A DNA stretch of 64,000 bases from Novosphingobium sp. CECT 9465 (GTDB taxonomy: Bacteria > Pseudomonadota > Alphaproteobacteria > Sphingomonadales > Sphingomonadaceae). Positions 10,217 to 17,850 of the stretch are shown here, in pieces. The stretch spans positions 2,094,501 through 2,158,500 of the forward strand of contig NZ_CAKLBX010000001.1 of the NCBI RefSeq assembly GCF_920987055.1, in the 5' to 3' direction. A program made the position numbers and the translations under genes. A model generated the notes under the pieces. That model worked only from the letters and a program-made list of their open reading frames with translations, made no database searches and had not been told where the DNA came from. How positions within the stretch are numbered: the first letter of the stretch is position 1; each line of letters starts with the position of its first letter.

Positions 10217-10298
10217 TCCGCTCATCCTGAGCCTGTCGAAGGACGCGCGCCAAGACCTGCCGTTGCGCGCGTGCTTCGACAGGCTCAGCATGAGCGGG
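10217..10298. repeat. Palindromic repeat family 3, copy A (between nuoE and nuoF)
   Basis: Left arm GTCCGCTCATCCTGAGCCTG continues with TCGAAGGA. Right arm at 10271-10298 reads GTGCTTCGACAGGCTCAGCA then TGAGCGGG. The arms are near-perfect inverse complements with a short spacer. The core TTCGACAGGCTCAG recurs at 13761-13838. Confidence 0.9.
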
Positions 10299-10319
10299 TG
10301 TGGGAAAGCGGTTCATGGC

Positions 10320-10988
10320 TTACCACTCCCCCCGATAATCATGGTTGGCATCGACCATCGCGGTCAGGTTGCTCAAGGCCCCCGCCGGTTCCACTGTATG
10401 ACGCCCCGGCAACTGTGTGCCCGTCTTCGGCTGCTTGCCCGCCGCCAGCTCGTCAAGGATGCGCTCCATGTCGGCGGCGGTCAGGTCTTCGTAGTTGTCA
10501 TCGTTGATCTGGACCATCGGAGCCGATGCGCAATTGCCCATGCATTCGACCTCGGTCAGCGTGAACAGACCGTCCGCCGTGGTGTGGCCCTTCTTCAGGC
10601 CCTTGCCCTTGCAGGCGGCCAGAATGTCGTCAGACCCGCGCAGCATGCACGGCGTGGTTCCGCAGACCTGCACGTGAAAGCGGCCGATCGGCGCGATGTT
10701 GTACATCGTATAGAACGTCGCCACCTCGACCACGCGGATCACCGGCATGTCGAGGTACTTGGCGATGTATTCCATCACCGGGATCGGCAGCCAGCCTTGC
10801 GTGTTCAACTCCGCGCCGACCTGACGCTGCGCCAGATCGAGCAACGGCATTACGGCAGAGCGCTGCCGCCCCGCCGGATAGCGTCCGACAATGACCTTGG
10901 CCTGTTCGGCATTTTCAGCCGTCCAAGCAAAGCTGCCCCAGCGCGCGCGCAATTCCGGGCTGTCGGGTTCGATATGACGATCAGCCAT
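10320..10988 (-). CDS. nuoE: NADH-quinone oxidoreductase subunit E
   Basis: Thioredoxin-fold [2Fe-2S] subunit of the complex I NADH module, 222 residues from the ATG at 10988 ([10 protein letters not shown]). The much longer open frame upstream reads through two other genes and is rejected. Cluster ligands are visible as [11 protein letters not shown] and, about 36 residues later, [11 protein letters not shown], which is the standard four-cysteine pattern. The N-terminal helical part ([20 protein letters not shown]) is typical. Its start overlaps the upstream small membrane protein by 8 bases, so it is coupled to the D-x-x-x-E block. A palindromic repeat follows it. Confidence 0.96.
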   Translation of the reverse strand: MADRHIEPDSPELRARWGSFAWTAENAEQAKVIVGRYPAGRQRSAVMPLLDLAQRQVGAELNTQGWLPIPVMEYIAKYLDMPVIRVVEVATFYTMYNIAPIGRFHVQVCGTTPCMLRGSDDILAACKGKGLKKGHTTADGLFTLTEVECMGNCASAPMVQINDDNYEDLTAADMERILDELAAGKQPKTGTQLPGRHTVEPAGALSNLTAMVDANHDYRGEW

Positions 10989-11178
10989 TGGGCTGTCTCC
11001 GCTTGATCCAGAGGTCCTGCACGAACAGGAACAGTTCGAAGCCACCGATGGCCGTAACGAGGTTGGGCAGCATTTCGCTGACTGCGACGCCCGCATAAAC
11101 ACTGGCGAAATAGCCCGCTGCGAGCACGACACCCGTCAGCATCGCCCAGACCCGCATGAGATCGAAAGTGGACTTCAC
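10981..11178 (-). CDS. Small membrane protein between nuoD and nuoE (second of two)
   Basis: A 65-residue protein ([14 protein letters not shown]...) with two hydrophobic segments, about residues 9-27 and 35-55, ending in a basic tail IKRRQPNG. I do not recognise it. The GTG start at 11178 is chosen because it overlaps the stop of the NTF2-like gene as GTGA, the same coupling used elsewhere in this operon. A longer GTG at 11202 is possible but lies inside the previous gene. Its end overlaps nuoE by 8 bases. The paired overlaps are the main evidence that it is real. Confidence 0.65.
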   Translation of the reverse strand: MKSTFDLMRVWAMLTGVVLAAGYFASVYAGVAVSEMLPNLVTAIGGFELFLFVQDLWIKRRQPNG

Positions 11179-11528
11179 CGGATAAACTCCACGCGGGCGC
11201 ACTTGTCACCCTCGAAAGAATAGACGGCGATCACGTCGAACGGCTCCACCAGCGCCGAACCATCGGTCGCAGGGCCGCGGGTTACGTGTTCGCGCATCAA
11301 AACATAGTTGCCGATGGCCTGTGCCTCGACGACCTCGGCATGGTTCTGCGGCCAGCGCGCAAACGCGGCGGCAAGCCCGGAGCGTGTGCCCTCCTTGCCT
11401 GCGCGCACCACATCGCCGCGATAGTTCGCCTCGCAGGCGTCGTCGGTCATGCACGAGACGTAGGCGTCCACGTCCTGCGCGTTGTAGGCGGCGATCATCG
11501 CCTTGGCGGTGGCGAGGTTAGTTGCCAT
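11175..11528 (-). CDS. NTF2-like / SnoaL-type protein inside the nuo operon
   Basis: A 117-residue protein beginning [24 protein letters not shown]. The pattern of an N-terminal helix, A-Y-N-A-x-D-V-D-A-Y, then a cone-shaped beta fold is typical of the NTF2/SnoaL superfamily of small ligand-binding or isomerase-like proteins. A later [21 protein letters not shown] strand pair fits the family's dimer sheet. The real substrate is unknown. Start ATG at 11528; an upstream in-frame ATG at 11564 lies inside the neighbouring gene. It overlaps its upstream neighbour by 11 bases and its downstream neighbour by GTGA, so it is co-translated in the block running from nuoC to nuoE. Confidence 0.82.
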   Translation of the reverse strand: MATNLATAKAMIAAYNAQDVDAYVSCMTDDACEANYRGDVVRAGKEGTRSGLAAAFARWPQNHAEVVEAQAIGNYVLMREHVTRGPATDGSALVEPFDVIAVYSFEGDKCARVEFIR

Positions 11529-11700
11529 TGCCGGTCTCCCGAGTGGACCACAGGAATGCATCAACTGCAGCGGTAAGAGCGGCAGCCCCGAAGAGATAAA
11601 AACCCCAAGGGTAGCCTAGAAGATGGGCAAAAAAGCCCGGTAATCCGAAGACGACCAAAGCAGCTTTATTCCACCTAGATGGCTTATATCCCCAGCTCAC
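11518..11700 (-). CDS. Small membrane protein between nuoD and nuoE (first of two)
   Basis: A 60-residue protein ([10 protein letters not shown]...) with one long hydrophobic stretch at about residues 13-48 that may fold as a hairpin ([16 protein letters not shown] then a second segment ending [13 protein letters not shown]). Its family is unrecognised. The GTG start at 11700 overlaps the nuoD stop as GTGA. Its codon use is AT-richer than nuoD, seen in the run AAAGCAGCTTTATT on the coding-complement strand, which suggests a more recent arrival. It may be an assembly or membrane partner, but nothing in the sequence shows this. Confidence 0.65.
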   Translation of the reverse strand: MSWGYKPSRWNKAALVVFGLPGFFAHLLGYPWGFYLFGAAALTAAVDAFLWSTRETGNGN

Positions 11701-12908
11701 CGGTCACACTCCCCGAACACCACGTCGATCGCGCCGATGATCGCGGTCACGTCGGGCAGCATGTGGCCGACGCTCATGAAGTCCATCGCCTGAAGGTGCG
11801 AGAACGCGGTCGGGCGGATCTTGCAGCGGTAGGGCTTGTTGCTGCCGTCCGACACCAGATAGACGCCGAATTCGCCCTTGGGGCTTTCGGTGGCGACATA
11901 GACTTCGCCCGCCGGAACGTGGAAGCCTTCGGTGTAGAGCTTGAAGTGATGGATCAACGCTTCCATCGACTGCTTCATCTCGGCGCGCTTGGGCGGCACG
12001 ACCTTGCGGTCGGTGCTGGCAACCGGGCCTTCGGGCATCTGTGCGATGCACTGCTGGATGATGCGGGCCGATTGGCGCACTTCTTCGACGCGGACCATGA
12101 AGCGATCGTAGCAATCGCCATTGGTGCCCACCGGAACGGCGAAGTCCATGCGGTCGTACACATCGTAAGGCTGGCTCTTGCGCAGATCCCACGCGATGCC
12201 CGACCCGCGGATCATCGGGCCGGAAAAGCCCCAGCGCACGGCGTCTTCCTTTGACACCACGCCGATATCGACATTGCGCTGCTTGAAGATGCGGTTGTCG
12301 ACGACAAGGCTCATCGCGTCGTTGAACAGCGGGTGCAGCCGCGTGTCGATCCAGTCGGCGATGTCGGTCAGCAGCTTGAGCGGCACGTCCTGATGCACGC
12401 CGCCGGGGCGGAACCAGGCCGCATGCATGCGCGCGCCCGATGCGCGTTCGAAGAAGTTGAGGCAATCCTCGCGGATTTCGAACATCCACAAGTTCGGCGT
12501 CATCGCGCCGACGTCCATCACATGCGATCCAAGGTTGAGCATGTGATTGCAGATGCGCGTCAGTTCGGCGAACAACACGCGCAGGTACTGGGCGCGCAGC
12601 GGCACTTCGATGTTCAGCAGCTTTTCAACCGCCAGCACATAGGAATGCTCCATCGCGAGCGGCGAACAGTAGTCCAGCCGGTCGAAATAGGGCAGCGCCT
12701 GAAGATAGGTCTTGTGCTCGATCAGCTTCTCGGTGCCACGATGCAGCAGGCCAACGTGCGGATCGACGCGCTCGATGATCTCGCCATCAAGCTCCATGAC
12801 CATGCGCAACACGCCGTGCGCCGCCGGGTGCTGCGGGCCGAAGTTGATCGTGTAGTTGGTGATGACATCATCGCCCGTGGTCGGCGACTGTTCAAGCGAG
12901 AGGCTCAT
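11697..12908 (-). CDS. nuoD: NADH-quinone oxidoreductase subunit D
   Basis: 49-kDa type subunit of complex I that forms the quinone-binding site with NuoB, 403 residues from the ATG at 12908 ([10 protein letters not shown]). The longer frame upstream is the wrong frame of nuoC and is rejected. Family motifs are [21 protein letters not shown] around residues 27-47, [29 protein letters not shown], and the C-terminal [17 protein letters not shown], all intact. It is coupled upstream to nuoC by ATGA and downstream to a small membrane protein by GTGA. Confidence 0.97.
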   Translation of the reverse strand: MSLSLEQSPTTGDDVITNYTINFGPQHPAAHGVLRMVMELDGEIIERVDPHVGLLHRGTEKLIEHKTYLQALPYFDRLDYCSPLAMEHSYVLAVEKLLNIEVPLRAQYLRVLFAELTRICNHMLNLGSHVMDVGAMTPNLWMFEIREDCLNFFERASGARMHAAWFRPGGVHQDVPLKLLTDIADWIDTRLHPLFNDAMSLVVDNRIFKQRNVDIGVVSKEDAVRWGFSGPMIRGSGIAWDLRKSQPYDVYDRMDFAVPVGTNGDCYDRFMVRVEEVRQSARIIQQCIAQMPEGPVASTDRKVVPPKRAEMKQSMEALIHHFKLYTEGFHVPAGEVYVATESPKGEFGVYLVSDGSNKPYRCKIRPTAFSHLQAMDFMSVGHMLPDVTAIIGAIDVVFGECDR

Positions 12909-13735
12909 GCGCCGTCTCCATCGGTTTTCTTGTCGCGCGGTGCGCGCGCCGGGCGATCCTCGGTCGGTGCAGGTGCCGCAGGCGCGTCCTTGGCGGAATC
13001 GCTGGGGGCAACGGCCTTGGCAGCCTCCGCATTGGCCTTCTCGCCAGCGCCGGTATCGGCCTTGGTTTCCGTCGTCTTGGGCGTGGCAACCGGAGCGGGC
13101 GCGGGCGTGGCGGGCGGCGTAACTGCCTTCTCGTCGCCCGGCAGCACATAGTCTGCGCCCTCCCACGGACTCATGAAATCGAACTGCCGCAAGTCCTGCG
13201 CAAGCTGCACCGGCTCATAAACCACGCGCTTGTCCTCTTCGGAATAGCGCAGTTCGACATAGCCGGTCAGCGGGAAGTCCTTGCGGAACGGATGGCCCTG
13301 AAAGCCATAATCGGTAAGGATGCGGCGCAGATCAGGATTGCCTGCAAACAACACGCCGAACATGTCGTAGACTTCGCGTTCATACCAGCCGGCGTTGGGC
13401 CAGAGCGTCGTCACCGTCGGCACCGGCGTCGCTTCGTCGGTCGAAACCTTGACCACGATGCGGTGGTTCTTCGTCAGCGAGAGCAGGCAATAACACACTT
13501 CGAAACGCTTGACCCGCTGCGGATAATCGACGCCCGCAATGTCCATCAACTGCTGGTATTCGTGATTGTCGCGAAGCAGGCGCAGCGCGTCTTCGGCGCG
13601 GTCGCTCACCACTTCGATCACGATCTCGCCGTGTTCCTCTTTGGAAGCAACGACGAAATCGCCGAGTGCGGCGACGAGCGCGTCATGCACACCCTCGTTC
13701 GAGGTCCAGCGCGGGGCGGGGTGGAGAACGGTCAT
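12905..13735 (-). CDS. nuoC: NADH-quinone oxidoreductase subunit C with Ala/Pro-rich tail
   Basis: 30-kDa type peripheral subunit of complex I, 276 residues. The family domain occupies about residues 1-205 and contains ERE..DMFG ([20 protein letters not shown]) and the signature [22 protein letters not shown]. Beyond it lies a low-complexity tail of roughly 70 residues rich in Ala, Pro, Lys and Glu, ending in a charged [16 protein letters not shown]. Ordinary NuoC proteins end near 200-220 residues, so this tail is extra and probably disordered. The ATG at 13735 is clear, and the stop overlaps nuoD by ATGA. A palindromic repeat separates it from nuoB. Confidence 0.96.
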   Translation of the reverse strand: MTVLHPAPRWTSNEGVHDALVAALGDFVVASKEEHGEIVIEVVSDRAEDALRLLRDNHEYQQLMDIAGVDYPQRVKRFEVCYCLLSLTKNHRIVVKVSTDEATPVPTVTTLWPNAGWYEREVYDMFGVLFAGNPDLRRILTDYGFQGHPFRKDFPLTGYVELRYSEEDKRVVYEPVQLAQDLRQFDFMSPWEGADYVLPGDEKAVTPPATPAPAPVATPKTTETKADTGAGEKANAEAAKAVAPSDSAKDAPAAPAPTEDRPARAPRDKKTDGDGA

Positions 13736-13760
13736 ACGCTATACCCCAAGTCGCGTGCGG

Positions 13761-13838
13761 GCTTCGACAGGCTCAGCCTGAGCGGAGTCTGGTTTGCCAC
13801 AATACGAAAGGTCCGCTCATCCTGAGCTTGTCGAAGGA
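13761..13838. repeat. Palindromic repeat family 3, copy B (between nuoB and nuoC)
   Basis: Left arm GCTTCGACAGGCTCAGCCTG then AGCGGAGT at 13761-13788. The right arm at 13810-13838 reads GGTCCGCTCATCCTGAGCTT then GTCGAAGG. It is the same family as 10217-10298, with the arm order inverted. Confidence 0.9.
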
Positions 13839-13847
13839 TCATGGCGA

Positions 13848-14414
13848 TCACCGCTCAAGCGTACCAGCGCGGCGGATCTTCCGCTGCAACTGCATCACGC
13901 CATAAAGCAGCGCTTCGGCGGTCGGCGGACAACCGGGGACATAGATATCCACGGGCACGATCCGGTCACACCCACGCACAACCGAATAGCTGTAGTGATA
14001 ATAGCCGCCGCCGTTCGCACACGACCCCATCGAGATCACGTACTTCGGGTCGGACATCTGGTCATAGACCTTGCGCAGCGCAGGCGCCATCTTGTTGCAC
14101 AGCGTACCCGCCACGATCATCACGTCCGACTGGCGCGGGGAAGCGCGCGGGGCAACCCCGAAGCGCTCCATATCGTAACGCGGCATGTTCACGTGGATCA
14201 TCTCGACCGCGCAGCAGGCCAGCCCGAAGGTCATCCACCACAGCGAGCCGGTGCGCGCCCACTGGAACAGCTCCTCGGTCGACGTGACAAGGAAGCCCTT
14301 GTCGCTGACTTCAGCGTTGAGACTGTCGAAAAACGACTGGTCGGGCGCGGCAACCGCGCCTTGATTTGCCGTGACGCCCAAGTTGAGAGGCGAAGAAGTG
14401 GCCATGTTGCTCAT
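13848..14414 (-). CDS. nuoB: NADH-quinone oxidoreductase subunit B
   Basis: Subunit carrying the terminal [4Fe-4S] cluster N2 that reduces quinone, 188 residues. Cluster ligands are visible in order: the tandem cysteines in [10 protein letters not shown] near residue 65-74, [14 protein letters not shown] near 131, and [12 protein letters not shown] near 159-170. The first 45 residues are a poorly conserved leader. The ATG at 14414 overlaps the nuoA stop as ATGA. A second ATG three codons in (MATSSPL) is a possible alternative. Confidence 0.97.
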   Translation of the reverse strand: MSNMATSSPLNLGVTANQGAVAAPDQSFFDSLNAEVSDKGFLVTSTEELFQWARTGSLWWMTFGLACCAVEMIHVNMPRYDMERFGVAPRASPRQSDVMIVAGTLCNKMAPALRKVYDQMSDPKYVISMGSCANGGGYYHYSYSVVRGCDRIVPVDIYVPGCPPTAEALLYGVMQLQRKIRRAGTLER

Positions 14415-14797
14415 TCCCAGTCCAACGCGCCCTTCTTCCAGGCGTAAATGAAGCCGATCACCAATTCAGCCAGAAACACCATCATCGTGATCCAACCTGC
14501 CCAACCCGTTTCACCCAGGCTGACCGCCCAGGGAAACAGAAACGCCGCTTCCAGATCGAAGATGATGAACAGGATTGCGACGAGATAGAACCTTACGTCG
14601 AACTGGCTGCGCGGGTCTTCGAACGCGGGAAAGCCGCATTCGTACTCGCTGTTCTTTTCGGCGTTCGGATTGTGTGTCCCGGTCAGACGGGCAACACCCA
14701 TCGGCAGGAACACGAATGCCGCCGAAAGCGCGAGCGCGATCCCCAGGAAAATGAGGATCGGCAGGTATTGCGCCAAATAGCTGGATTGATCGACCAA
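14411..14797 (-). CDS. nuoA: NADH-quinone oxidoreductase subunit A
   Basis: Three-helix membrane subunit of complex I, 128 residues. I chose a TTG start at 14797, giving [10 protein letters not shown], because an AAGGCGAG ribosome-binding site sits 8 bases upstream and the protein then has the usual length. The ATG at 14860 would add an Arg/Gly-rich leader not typical of the family. Diagnostic segments are [24 protein letters not shown] (split: [10 protein letters not shown], then [20 protein letters not shown]). It is the first gene of the complex I operon and overlaps nuoB by ATGA. Confidence 0.92.
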   Translation of the reverse strand: MVDQSSYLAQYLPILIFLGIALALSAAFVFLPMGVARLTGTHNPNAEKNSEYECGFPAFEDPRSQFDVRFYLVAILFIIFDLEAAFLFPWAVSLGETGWAGWITMMVFLAELVIGFIYAWKKGALDWE

Positions 14798-15112
14798 GGG
14801 GCTGACTCGCCTTGCTAACAGGTTTCGCAGCGCACTAGTCCCGCCGCCGCTTCCGCGCAAGTGGGGTGCACTGCACTATAGGGGGTTTCCACCCACCTTT
14901 TCCAGCCCAATCGGAAATCTACCCCGGTCTCTTGCCATTTGCTGATCGTATGCAGTGCCTACCACATGGATAGCGCTGGCGTTTGGGCGATTGTCCTTGC
15001 GCAGGACGGCCTCAGCCCGGCAACACGCTCAACGGGAATTCCTGACCGGCTGACCGGCTGACCGGCAGAGCAAGGTCGGCCCCTGCATCATGCACACTGC
15101 CCGAAACCGGGG
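14798..15112. other. Intergenic region upstream of nuoA
   Basis: About 315 bp without a supported gene, between the end of the prepilin peptidase gene and nuoA (both minus strand). It must hold the complex I operon promoter and leader unless the operon is read through from upstream. The only clear structure is three perfect tandem copies of TGACCGGC at 15043-15066. I could not place a convincing -35/-10 pair. Confidence 0.6.
15043..15066. repeat. Three tandem copies of TGACCGGC upstream of nuoA
   Basis: TGACCGGC occurs three times head to tail without mismatch. On the strand of nuoA it reads GCCGGTCA. It lies about 250 bp upstream of the nuoA start and could be a regulator-binding array or chance simple repeat. 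Confidence 0.8.
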
Positions 15113-15898
15113 TTATCCCAGCCCTTGCAGCAGGAATAACGGCCATGCCACCACTGCAAGGCAGGTGCCAAGCGGCAGGGCCGTATCGGCGGTGACAGTT
15201 CGCCTGGCGGCCAGCATGACGACGGCCACCACAATCCCGACAATGCTAGCCCCCAGCATGACTTCCACCACCCCCAACGGACCGAGCCACAGGCCTATGG
15301 CGCCCAACAGGGGCGGATCGCCCGATCCCATGCCCTCGCGCCCGCGCGCCTTAAGATAGAACCGTGCCGTTGCCCACAGCAGCACGAAGCCCAATGCGCC
15401 GCCGCTCAGCGATGTCAGCACGGGGTCGAGGCTCCCCTCGCCCAGCGTCCGCGCAATAACCACGGCGGCACCACTCAGCGCCAGCCATCCCAACAGTGGG
15501 CGCGGCAACCACAAATGGCGCAGATCAAGCAAGCCGAGCAGCAGCAACTGCCACCCCAGTATCATCGCTGCCAGCACCAGCCCCTCTCGCGCGAAGATCA
15601 CCGCACCGATGCCCACTGCGGCGCCACCAAGTTCGCAAGCCAGCTGCCAGCCGCCGATTGCCGCACCACATGTCCGGCATTTGCCGCGCTGGGCCAGCCA
15701 CGAAAACACAGGCAGGAGTTCGGTGACGGTCAAGGCCTTGCCGCAACCATCGCAGGCAGATCTGCCCCGTATCACGGATCGCCCTTCAGGCAGGCGGACC
15801 AGCACAGCGCCCAGGAAGCTGCCGATCACTGCGCCCAGCACAGCCGCCCCGGCGACAAGAATTCCCCATGGCGCGGCCACGATCACATCCTGGTTCAT
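15113..15898 (-). CDS. Prepilin leader peptidase / N-methyltransferase (A24 family)
   Basis: Inner-membrane aspartic peptidase that cleaves and methylates type IV pilin or type II secretion pseudopilin leaders, 261 residues. The start is ATG at 15898 (MNQDVIVAAPWG). An upstream start at 15970 adds a non-family leader. Visible features are the zinc-type pairs CDGCGK and CRTCGA near residues 49-76 in the N-terminal methyltransferase part, seven or so membrane helices, and two catalytic aspartates. One is in LLGLLDLRHLWLP and the other in the GxGD motif GMGSGDPPLLGA. It stands alone here: no pilus or gsp genes are adjacent, so whether it serves pili or secretion cannot be told. Confidence 0.9.
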   Translation of the reverse strand: MNQDVIVAAPWGILVAGAAVLGAVIGSFLGAVLVRLPEGRSVIRGRSACDGCGKALTVTELLPVFSWLAQRGKCRTCGAAIGGWQLACELGGAAVGIGAVIFAREGLVLAAMILGWQLLLLGLLDLRHLWLPRPLLGWLALSGAAVVIARTLGEGSLDPVLTSLSGGALGFVLLWATARFYLKARGREGMGSGDPPLLGAIGLWLGPLGVVEVMLGASIVGIVVAVVMLAARRTVTADTALPLGTCLAVVAWPLFLLQGLG

Positions 15899-16002
15899 GC
15901 AGCCCCTCCGGCCGGTGCAATTGATTTCGCTGCACTGCAATACTACATTGGTAGCAACAATCCGGTGCATCCAAGCACGCTTTCAGCAGGGTCCGTCAAG
16001 CC

Positions 16003-17199
16003 ATGGCAAAATTCTCACCCGCCGATCCGATCGTCATCCTGTCCTATGCGCGTACGCCGATGGGTTCGATGCAGGGCGCGCTGGCCGATGTTGCTGCCAC
16101 CGATCTGGGAGCCACCGCGGTCAAGGCTGCGGTCGAACGTGCCGGCATTTCGCCTGAAAGCATCGAACGCATCTATATGGGTTGCGTACTCCCCGCAGGG
16201 CTTGGCCAGGCCCCTGCCCGCCAGGCGGCGATCAAGGCGGGCCTGCCCAAATCGGTTCAGGCCACCACGGTCAACAAGGTTTGCGGATCGGGCATGCAGA
16301 CGATCATCATGGGCGCCGAAGCTCTCGCTTCCGGCAGCGTCGACATGATCGTTGCAGGCGGCATGGAAAGCATGACCAATGCCCCCTACCTGCTGAAGAA
16401 GCATCGCTCTGGCGCGCGCATCGGCCATGACACCGCCTACGATCACATGTTTCTCGATGGTCTCGAAGATGCCTACGAAGCGGGCCGTGCGATGGGCACG
16501 TTCGCGCAGGATACCGCCAACGCCTATCAACTGACGCGCGAGCAGCAGGACGCTTACACGATCGAATCGCTGCGCCGCGCGCAGACTGCTGTGAGCGACG
16601 GCAGCTTCAGCGATGAAATCGCCCCCGTTACGGTCAAGGGCCGCGGCGGCGACACCGTGGTCGATACCGACGGAGCACCGGGCAAGGGCCGACCCGACAA
16701 GATTCCTTCGCTGAAACCCGCCTTCGCAAAGGACGGCACGATCACGGCTGCTACTTCGTCTTCAATCTCCGACGGTGCCGCTGCCGTTACCCTTACCCGC
16801 AAGAGCGTCGCCGATGCGGCAGGCCTTGTGCCCGTTGCAACGATCGTCGCGCTTTCAGCCCATGCGCAGGAACCGAAGGATTTCACCACCGCGCCGGTCG
16901 GCGCGATCAACAAGGTGCTGGACAAGGCCGGCTGGACGATTGCCGATGTCGACCTGTTCGAAGTGAATGAAGCCTTCGCCTGCGTGGCGATGTTCGCGAT
17001 GCACGATCTTGGCATTCCGCATGAGAAGATCAACATAAATGGCGGCGCCACCGCGCTCGGTCATCCTATCGGTGCTTCAGGTACGCGCATCGTCACCACG
17101 CTGATCGCAGCGCTCAGGAAGCACGGGCTCAAGAAAGGCGTCGCCAGCCTGTGCATCGGCGGCGGCGAGGCCACCGCGCTGGCGATCGAACTGGTTTGA
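16003..17199 (+). CDS. Acetyl-CoA C-acetyltransferase (thiolase)
   Basis: Cytoplasmic biosynthetic-type thiolase that condenses two acetyl-CoA to acetoacetyl-CoA, or runs the reverse, 398 residues. The catalytic set is complete: Cys94 in NKVCGSGMQT (acyl-enzyme nucleophile), His354 in GGATALGHPIGASGTR, and Cys384 in SLCIGGGEA (proton transfer). GGMESMTNAPYLL is the typical substrate-side loop. It has its own start at ATG 16003 and is followed by a strong hairpin. No phaB or phaC lies beside it, so polyhydroxybutyrate, mevalonate-type or catabolic use cannot be distinguished. Confidence 0.95.
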   Translation: MAKFSPADPIVILSYARTPMGSMQGALADVAATDLGATAVKAAVERAGISPESIERIYMGCVLPAGLGQAPARQAAIKAGLPKSVQATTVNKVCGSGMQTIIMGAEALASGSVDMIVAGGMESMTNAPYLLKKHRSGARIGHDTAYDHMFLDGLEDAYEAGRAMGTFAQDTANAYQLTREQQDAYTIESLRRAQTAVSDGSFSDEIAPVTVKGRGGDTVVDTDGAPGKGRPDKIPSLKPAFAKDGTITAATSSSISDGAAAVTLTRKSVADAAGLVPVATIVALSAHAQEPKDFTTAPVGAINKVLDKAGWTIADVDLFEVNEAFACVAMFAMHDLGIPHEKININGGATALGHPIGASGTRIVTTLIAALRKHGLKKGVASLCIGGGEATALAIELV

Positions 17200-17209
17200 T
17201 TGCAACCGC

Positions 17210-17232
17210 TTCCCGGCCCGCAAGGCCGGGAA
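17210..17232. terminator. Hairpin between convergent thiolase and SH3 genes
   Basis: A perfect 9-bp stem, TTCCCGGCC and GGCCGGGAA, with a 5-base loop, lies 10 bases after the thiolase stop and just before the end of the opposing gene. The U-run is poor on both strands, so termination efficiency is uncertain. Its position suggests a bidirectional terminator. Confidence 0.6.
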
Positions 17233-17240
17233 ATTGCCGA

Positions 17241-17732
17241 TCAGGGCTTTTGTGCGCCCCATACGCTTGCGGCGCGTATGAAGCCCTTGCGGCCATCCAC
17301 ATCGAAGGCACACCACTGCGCCTCGCATTCGCCAAGCTTGCCGATCACGCCGGGTTCAACCCGCCACAGAATGCGTCCGGTGCCGTCCTTGTTCGATCGA
17401 ATCCCGGTAATGCTGCCGGTCACGATTCCCGATCGTTCGCGGTTGAGGAACTGCTGTAATATCCAGCCGCGCGACCCATCCTTGTCCTCGACCAGCCGCC
17501 AGCCGCCCATCACGCGCAACACTTTGAGCGGAACGCCCTTGCGCACGTATGTCCAGCTGATGCGATAGTCCCGGCCCGGTCCCACCCGCATGTTGGCTTT
17601 CGCCTTGCTCGTGGAAACCCAGTAAGGTCCTGTATCTGCCTGGGCCACCGCAGGCGGAGCAATCCCGATCAGCAGCGCCGCCATGACTGCAACAGGGAAT
17701 GCGGAATTTCGAAAAGCCTGATGTGCTGCCAT
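17241..17732 (-). CDS. Exported SH3-domain protein
   Basis: A 163-residue protein from the ATG at 17732 (MAAHQAFRNS) with a signal peptide: a basic start, a hydrophobic core around residues 13-28, and a likely cleavage after AVAQA. Two bacterial SH3-like segments follow. One begins around residue 37 (KANMRVGPGRDYRISWTYV...), containing the standard N-M-R-x-G-P sequence and ending WILQQFL. A second half has W-R-V-E-P-G-V-I-G-K-L-G-E-C and W-C-A-F-D-V-D-G-R-K-G-F-I. It probably binds cell-wall peptides in the periplasm. It is convergent with the thiolase and divergent from the dehydrogenase. Confidence 0.85.
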   Translation of the reverse strand: MAAHQAFRNSAFPVAVMAALLIGIAPPAVAQADTGPYWVSTSKAKANMRVGPGRDYRISWTYVRKGVPLKVLRVMGGWRLVEDKDGSRGWILQQFLNRERSGIVTGSITGIRSNKDGTGRILWRVEPGVIGKLGECEAQWCAFDVDGRKGFIRAASVWGAQKP

Positions 17733-17850
17733 GTCCGTGCCGTTACAAAATTGGGGGCCAAGAGCAACACTTTTGCCCCACGATGTCCACCATGACAAAT
17801 CATCCCGCGGCTTGACCGCCTCCCGCCGCTGCGCCTAGCCTTGGCACACG

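Noticed and set aside
3300..13838. Possible CRISPR array or insertion sequences from the recurrent repeats
   Set aside because: The repeats are long palindromes at single scattered sites, with no regular spacers, and no transposase gene lies near them.
14798..14860. Upstream ATG extension of nuoA
   Set aside because: The extension is not family-like and a better ribosome-binding site precedes the TTG at 14797.
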